The notes under the pieces were generated by a model that saw nothing but the letters and a program-made list of their open reading frames with translations, ran no database searches and was not told the DNA's origin. Below, one piece after another: positions 34,317-36,708 of a stretch of 36,708 bases of DNA. Each line of letters opens with the position of its first letter. Positions within the stretch are counted from its first letter, which is position 1. A program made the position numbers and the translations under genes. Source of the stretch: an uncultured SAR116 cluster alpha proteobacterium (GTDB taxonomy: Bacteria > Pseudomonadota > Alphaproteobacteria > Puniceispirillales > Marisalimonadaceae); NCBI GenBank assembly GCA_902619485.1, contig CACNEF010000010.1, forward strand, positions 1 to 36,708, in the 5' to 3' direction.

Positions 34317-35165
34317 TTAAAACTTTGCCTCACCCTTCATTGTCATGCCTGCATCTTTTGTACTAGTAAAGCAATTCAGATTACCATTTTCATTATTTTC
34401 AATATTGATAAATAAATTGTCATTTGCATATACAGGTGCAACGCCTCTATGTGAGAAAAAATGCGCTTTTGCTTTTTTATATTTTTCTGCAGCTCTTAAC
34501 ATAAGAGTTGCCTGAAGTGGTCCATGAAACACTAAATCTTTATATCCTTCTTCTGCAGTCGAATAAGGGTAATCATAATGAATTCTATGACCATTAAATG
34601 TAATTGCTGAATATCTGAACAACATTGTAGGATGTGTAAAAATTTTTTCTTCATAATCTGAATTTTCAAATGGTAAATCATTTTTAATAATCACATTATT
34701 TTTTGTTTTTTCTACATCTCTATAAACAAGATCATGCTCTTCTTCGATCATTAGCTTATCTTTTACAAAAAACTGATATTTTGCTGTTACAAAACATAAC
34801 ATACCAGACTTACCATTTTTTAAATTGATATCTATCACCTTAGATATTTTTTTTACTTGATCCCCTATTTTTAAAGAATGAAAAAAATGAGTTCGACATC
34901 CAGCCCACATTCTTCTAGGAAGAGGAACAGGAGGTAAAAAATCTCCCTTTTTTGGATGAGAATCTTTTCCAAGTAGTGAGGATTTGACCACCGCAGGTCC
35001 TAGTGCCCAATGAAGGCCAGATGAGGCTATTTCACCATTTTCTGGATTACCAGGATCAATGTCAAGCGTTGCCCTAAACCTGGTTTCCAACGATTTTGTT
35101 ACTTCGTCAAATATAATCTCTTCATTACCAATCCAAGATTTTAGTTCGTTTACATTAACATTCAT
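34317..35165 (-). CDS. MaoC/HTD2-type dehydratase (FAS1-like dehydratase domain)
   Basis: A 282-residue double-hotdog protein of the HTD2 / mesaconyl-C4-CoA hydratase group (COG3777). The N-terminal FAS1-like dehydratase region contains SSGLHWALGPAVVKSSLLGK and FLPPVPLPRRMWAGCRTHFF near residue 80. The C-terminal half has FRYSAITFNGHRIHYDYPYS, where the His and nearby polar residues form the hydratase site, then YKDLVFHGPLQATLMLRAAE. It would hydrate or dehydrate an acyl-CoA or acyl-ACP; the substrate is open. It is the first gene of a long minus-strand run and divergent from the hydroxyisobutyrate-dehydrogenase-like gene. Confidence 0.87.
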   Translation of the reverse strand: MNVNVNELKSWIGNEEIIFDEVTKSLETRFRATLDIDPGNPENGEIASSGLHWALGPAVVKSSLLGKDSHPKKGDFLPPVPLPRRMWAGCRTHFFHSLKIGDQVKKISKVIDINLKNGKSGMLCFVTAKYQFFVKDKLMIEEEHDLVYRDVEKTKNNVIIKNDLPFENSDYEEKIFTHPTMLFRYSAITFNGHRIHYDYPYSTAEEGYKDLVFHGPLQATLMLRAAEKYKKAKAHFFSHRGVAPVYANDNLFINIENNENGNLNCFTSTKDAGMTMKGEAKF

Positions 35166-35252
35166 TTTGATTTCTTTTTGTGATTATAAATAAAGTTTTA
35201 TTTAATATATTGAAAATTATATTCTAAAACAAGTTAACTATAGCAAATAATT

Positions 35253-35256
35253 GAGG
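35253..35256 (+). promoter_or_regulatory. Shine-Dalgarno GAGG deciding the start at 35263
   Basis: GAGG ends six bases before the ATG at 35263. The upstream in-frame TTG at 35251 overlaps the site and is unlikely to be used. Confidence 0.65.
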
Positions 35257-35262
35257 ATAAAT

Positions 35263-36108
35263 ATGAACGAAATTCTGAAATTAAATATTGGAATTGCAGG
35301 ATGCGGTACTATGGGACTACCTATGTTGGAAGTTCTATTAAAAAATAAAATAAGAGCGTTTGGGTATGACATAAGATCAAAAGATAATTTTCCTACTTTA
35401 AAAAATAAATTTATCTCATCCAAAACAGAGTTTTTTGATAAATCAGATATTATTTTAAGTGCAGTTAGAGATATAGATCAGACATTAGAACTTTGTGAAG
35501 GCCATAATGGGCTTTTTAAATTAAATTCTCCCAAAACATTTGTAATATGTTCAACATTATCTCCCGCCTTTTTAAAAAAATTTTTTCTGAAATCACCTGA
35601 TAATATTACAATGATAGAAGCACCAATGTCAGGAGCTCCAATGCGAGCAAAAGATGCATCACTAACTTTTATGGTTGGATCTAAGGTAAATGAGTTTGAA
35701 AAGATTTTACCTATTTTAAATATATTAGGTGATAAAATTTATCATATTGGAGAATTTGGTACTGGGATGTCTGTTAAAGTTTTAAATAATTTTGTAGCAT
35801 CTTGTTCAGTTGTAGCAGTAAGACATGTCCTATCTGAGGCTAAAAATTTAAACATCACAACTAATCAATTGCTAAAAATTTTAAATAGTTCATCTGGTCA
35901 AACTTGGTTCAGTGAAAATTTAGAAAATATAGATTGGGCTAAAGAAAACTATGAGACAAATAATACAATTGCAATTTTAGAAAAAGATGTAAGAAGTTTT
36001 TTGGATGGATTGGCTGATTCAAATTCTAGTTCAAACAATGCAATGGTTAATTTTCAAAATGCTCTTTTAAATGGATTAAAAAACATTCCAACATTTCCAA
36101 AAAATTAA
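35263..36108 (+). CDS. 3-hydroxyisobutyrate-dehydrogenase-like NAD(P)-dependent oxidoreductase
   Basis: A beta-hydroxyacid dehydrogenase of 281 residues. The Rossmann motif is GIAGCGTMGLPM (10-21), the substrate-binding signature is EAPMSGAPMRAKD (119-131), and the catalytic lysine is Lys172 in GTGMSVKVLNN, with Asn176 four residues on. Family members act on 3-hydroxyisobutyrate, tartronate semialdehyde, 6-phosphogluconate or similar acids; the specific substrate cannot be told. The ATG at 35263 is preferred because GAGG lies six bases upstream. It is divergent from the HTD2-type dehydratase over about 100 bases, and its stop shares TTAA with the convergent flavodoxin-like gene. Confidence 0.9.
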   Translation: MNEILKLNIGIAGCGTMGLPMLEVLLKNKIRAFGYDIRSKDNFPTLKNKFISSKTEFFDKSDIILSAVRDIDQTLELCEGHNGLFKLNSPKTFVICSTLSPAFLKKFFLKSPDNITMIEAPMSGAPMRAKDASLTFMVGSKVNEFEKILPILNILGDKIYHIGEFGTGMSVKVLNNFVASCSVVAVRHVLSEAKNLNITTNQLLKILNSSSGQTWFSENLENIDWAKENYETNNTIAILEKDVRSFLDGLADSNSSSNNAMVNFQNALLNGLKNIPTFPKN

Positions 36109-36569
36109 TAAATGCCTAATTCGATGCCACTGGCAAAAGTTAAAACAAATTTTTCTAGTTGTTTCAAGTAATCTTCTTGCCAAGAACCCTTGAGTATTAA
36201 AGGTGGTAAGATTTGTCTCCATCGTAAACCAATTAAAATTTTATTTAATGCAACTTTGCAACCTTCCCCGTCCAATCCTGCTCTAACATAAAAAATAATT
36301 GGAAGTCCTTCTGTTTTGTCTTTTAACCCATCATAACATCTATCAAAAAAATCTTTTGTTAAACCTGACATATATCCAAAGTTTTCGATAGTTCCAATTA
36401 TTAGGCCATCAATTTCTTTAAAAGAGGATGAATTTGTATCAATCAAATTTGACGTTTTCAAGTTTATATTTGGAGTTAAGGTACTAATCTTATTTTCAAC
36501 AAGTTTAGATAATTTTTTGGTATTTCTAGATGGAGAATGGTGAATAAATAAAATGTTTTTTTTCATCAT
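36105..36569 (-). CDS. Flavodoxin-like / NADPH-dependent FMN reductase family protein
   Basis: A 154-residue flavodoxin-fold protein. KKNILFIHHSPSRNTKKLSK is the phosphate-binding loop for FMN, DGLIIGTIENFGYMSGLTKD the second FMN loop, and FFDRCYDGLKDKTEGLPIIF the third strand. The partner is probably a reductase or it acts alone as an FMN-dependent reductase of small molecules. The frame is open to a TTG at 36602, but that would overlap the upstream gene, so an ATG at 36569 (or 36566, the next codon) is more likely. It follows the DsbA-family gene by 13 bases and probably shares its transcript. Confidence 0.82.
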   Translation of the reverse strand: MMKKNILFIHHSPSRNTKKLSKLVENKISTLTPNINLKTSNLIDTNSSSFKEIDGLIIGTIENFGYMSGLTKDFFDRCYDGLKDKTEGLPIIFYVRAGLDGEGCKVALNKILIGLRWRQILPPLILKGSWQEDYLKQLEKFVLTFASGIELGIY

Positions 36570-36582
36570 ATTCAAATCATAT

Positions 36583-36708
36583 TTATAATTTGGAAACACC
36601 AAAATGATTTAAAAATTTGACTAGATTTTCAATCGGTTGAGCACCAACAATACTATGATTATTATATACATAAGTAGGAACTCCAGTGACACCATAAGTT
36701 CTAGATTT
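36583..36708 (-). CDS. DsbA-family oxidoreductase, C-terminal 41 residues only (runs off the right edge)
   Basis: The minus strand is open from the right window edge to a TAA at 36583. The visible end, RTYGVTGVPTYVYNNHSIVG followed by AQPIENLVKFLNHFGVSKL, matches the C-terminus of FrnE/2-hydroxychromene-2-carboxylate isomerase-like DsbA proteins. There GV-GVPTF (the cis-proline loop) is followed by GAQP. The cis-Pro is visible in GVPTY. The N-terminal CxxC or Ser equivalent is outside the window, so it cannot be said whether it is a thiol oxidoreductase or an isomerase/glutathione transferase-like member. Confidence 0.82.
   Translation of the reverse strand, partial: KSRTYGVTGVPTYVYNNHSIVGAQPIENLVKFLNHFGVSKL

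Noticed and set aside
1-36708. CRISPR arrays, insertion sequences, prophage or attachment sites
   Set aside because: Reading both strands I found no regularly spaced repeats, transposase, integrase or phage structural motifs; base composition looks even throughout.

Overview
The window is AT-rich throughout and densely coded on both strands. It looks like the chromosome of a small-genome marine-type Alphaproteobacterium. The purB-purC-purS-purQ-purL-bolA-grxD run next to rpsD and trmJ, a class II DAHP synthase, an alphaproteobacterial-type glutathione reductase and short intergenic gaps all fit that group. The exact lineage (SAR11-like, AEGEAN-169-like, SAR116-like or another AT-rich clade) cannot be decided from the sequence alone. 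I see no phage, insertion sequence, integron or CRISPR array.

Left part (1-5000). The first 25 codons of a class III nucleotidyl cyclase leave the left edge on the minus strand. An orphan 82-residue ORF follows, then a gap of about 350 bases, a winged-helix/SAM methyltransferase, tRNA-Val(GAC) on the minus strand, a cyclophilin-like-fold protein, a two-gene minus operon (class I aminotransferase and hotdog thioesterase) and an N-formylglutamate amidohydrolase.

Membrane-lipid region (5000-12800). After the tRNA-modifying fusion enzyme MnmC comes a plus-strand string: a YcgN-type cysteine-cluster protein, a tiny membrane protein, an FAD oxidoreductase, a DUF1365 protein and a cyclopropane-synthase-like methyltransferase. 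A converging minus string holds a membrane coiled-coil protein, an SDR and an NTF2-like protein. The FAD/DUF1365/CFA-like/SDR/NTF2 set is known from photooxidative-stress regulons of other Proteobacteria. The CFA-like enzyme lacks two bicarbonate-site residues of true cyclopropane synthases, so it may be a fatty-acyl methylase. This is the most interesting region.

Middle (12800-18200). This holds an HD-domain phosphohydrolase, an FMN-dependent alpha-hydroxy-acid oxidase, tRNA-Leu(TAA), panC abutting a rhomboid protease, a single-domain CinA/MoaB-like protein, methionine aminopeptidase, and a 56-codon basic ORF on the minus strand that I located in the map-purB gap.

Purine operon (18280-24219). 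Seven plus-strand genes with gaps of 6 to 14 bases carry part of the IMP/AMP pathway, followed by the BolA and monothiol glutaredoxin pair of iron-sulfur/iron homeostasis.

Minus-strand run (24263-35165). Reading from right to left: an HTD2-type dehydratase, glutathione reductase, class II DAHP synthase, a nicotinate phosphoribosyltransferase and glutamine-dependent NAD synthase (NAD salvage pair), GltX, CysS, TrmJ and ribosomal protein S4. The right end holds a 3-hydroxyisobutyrate-dehydrogenase-like enzyme, a flavodoxin-like protein and the 3' end of a DsbA-family gene cut by the window edge.

Recurrent features are tail-to-tail gene pairs sharing one TTAA tetramer as both stop codons (four cases) and repeated use of TTG starts, most of them behind a recognisable Shine-Dalgarno.
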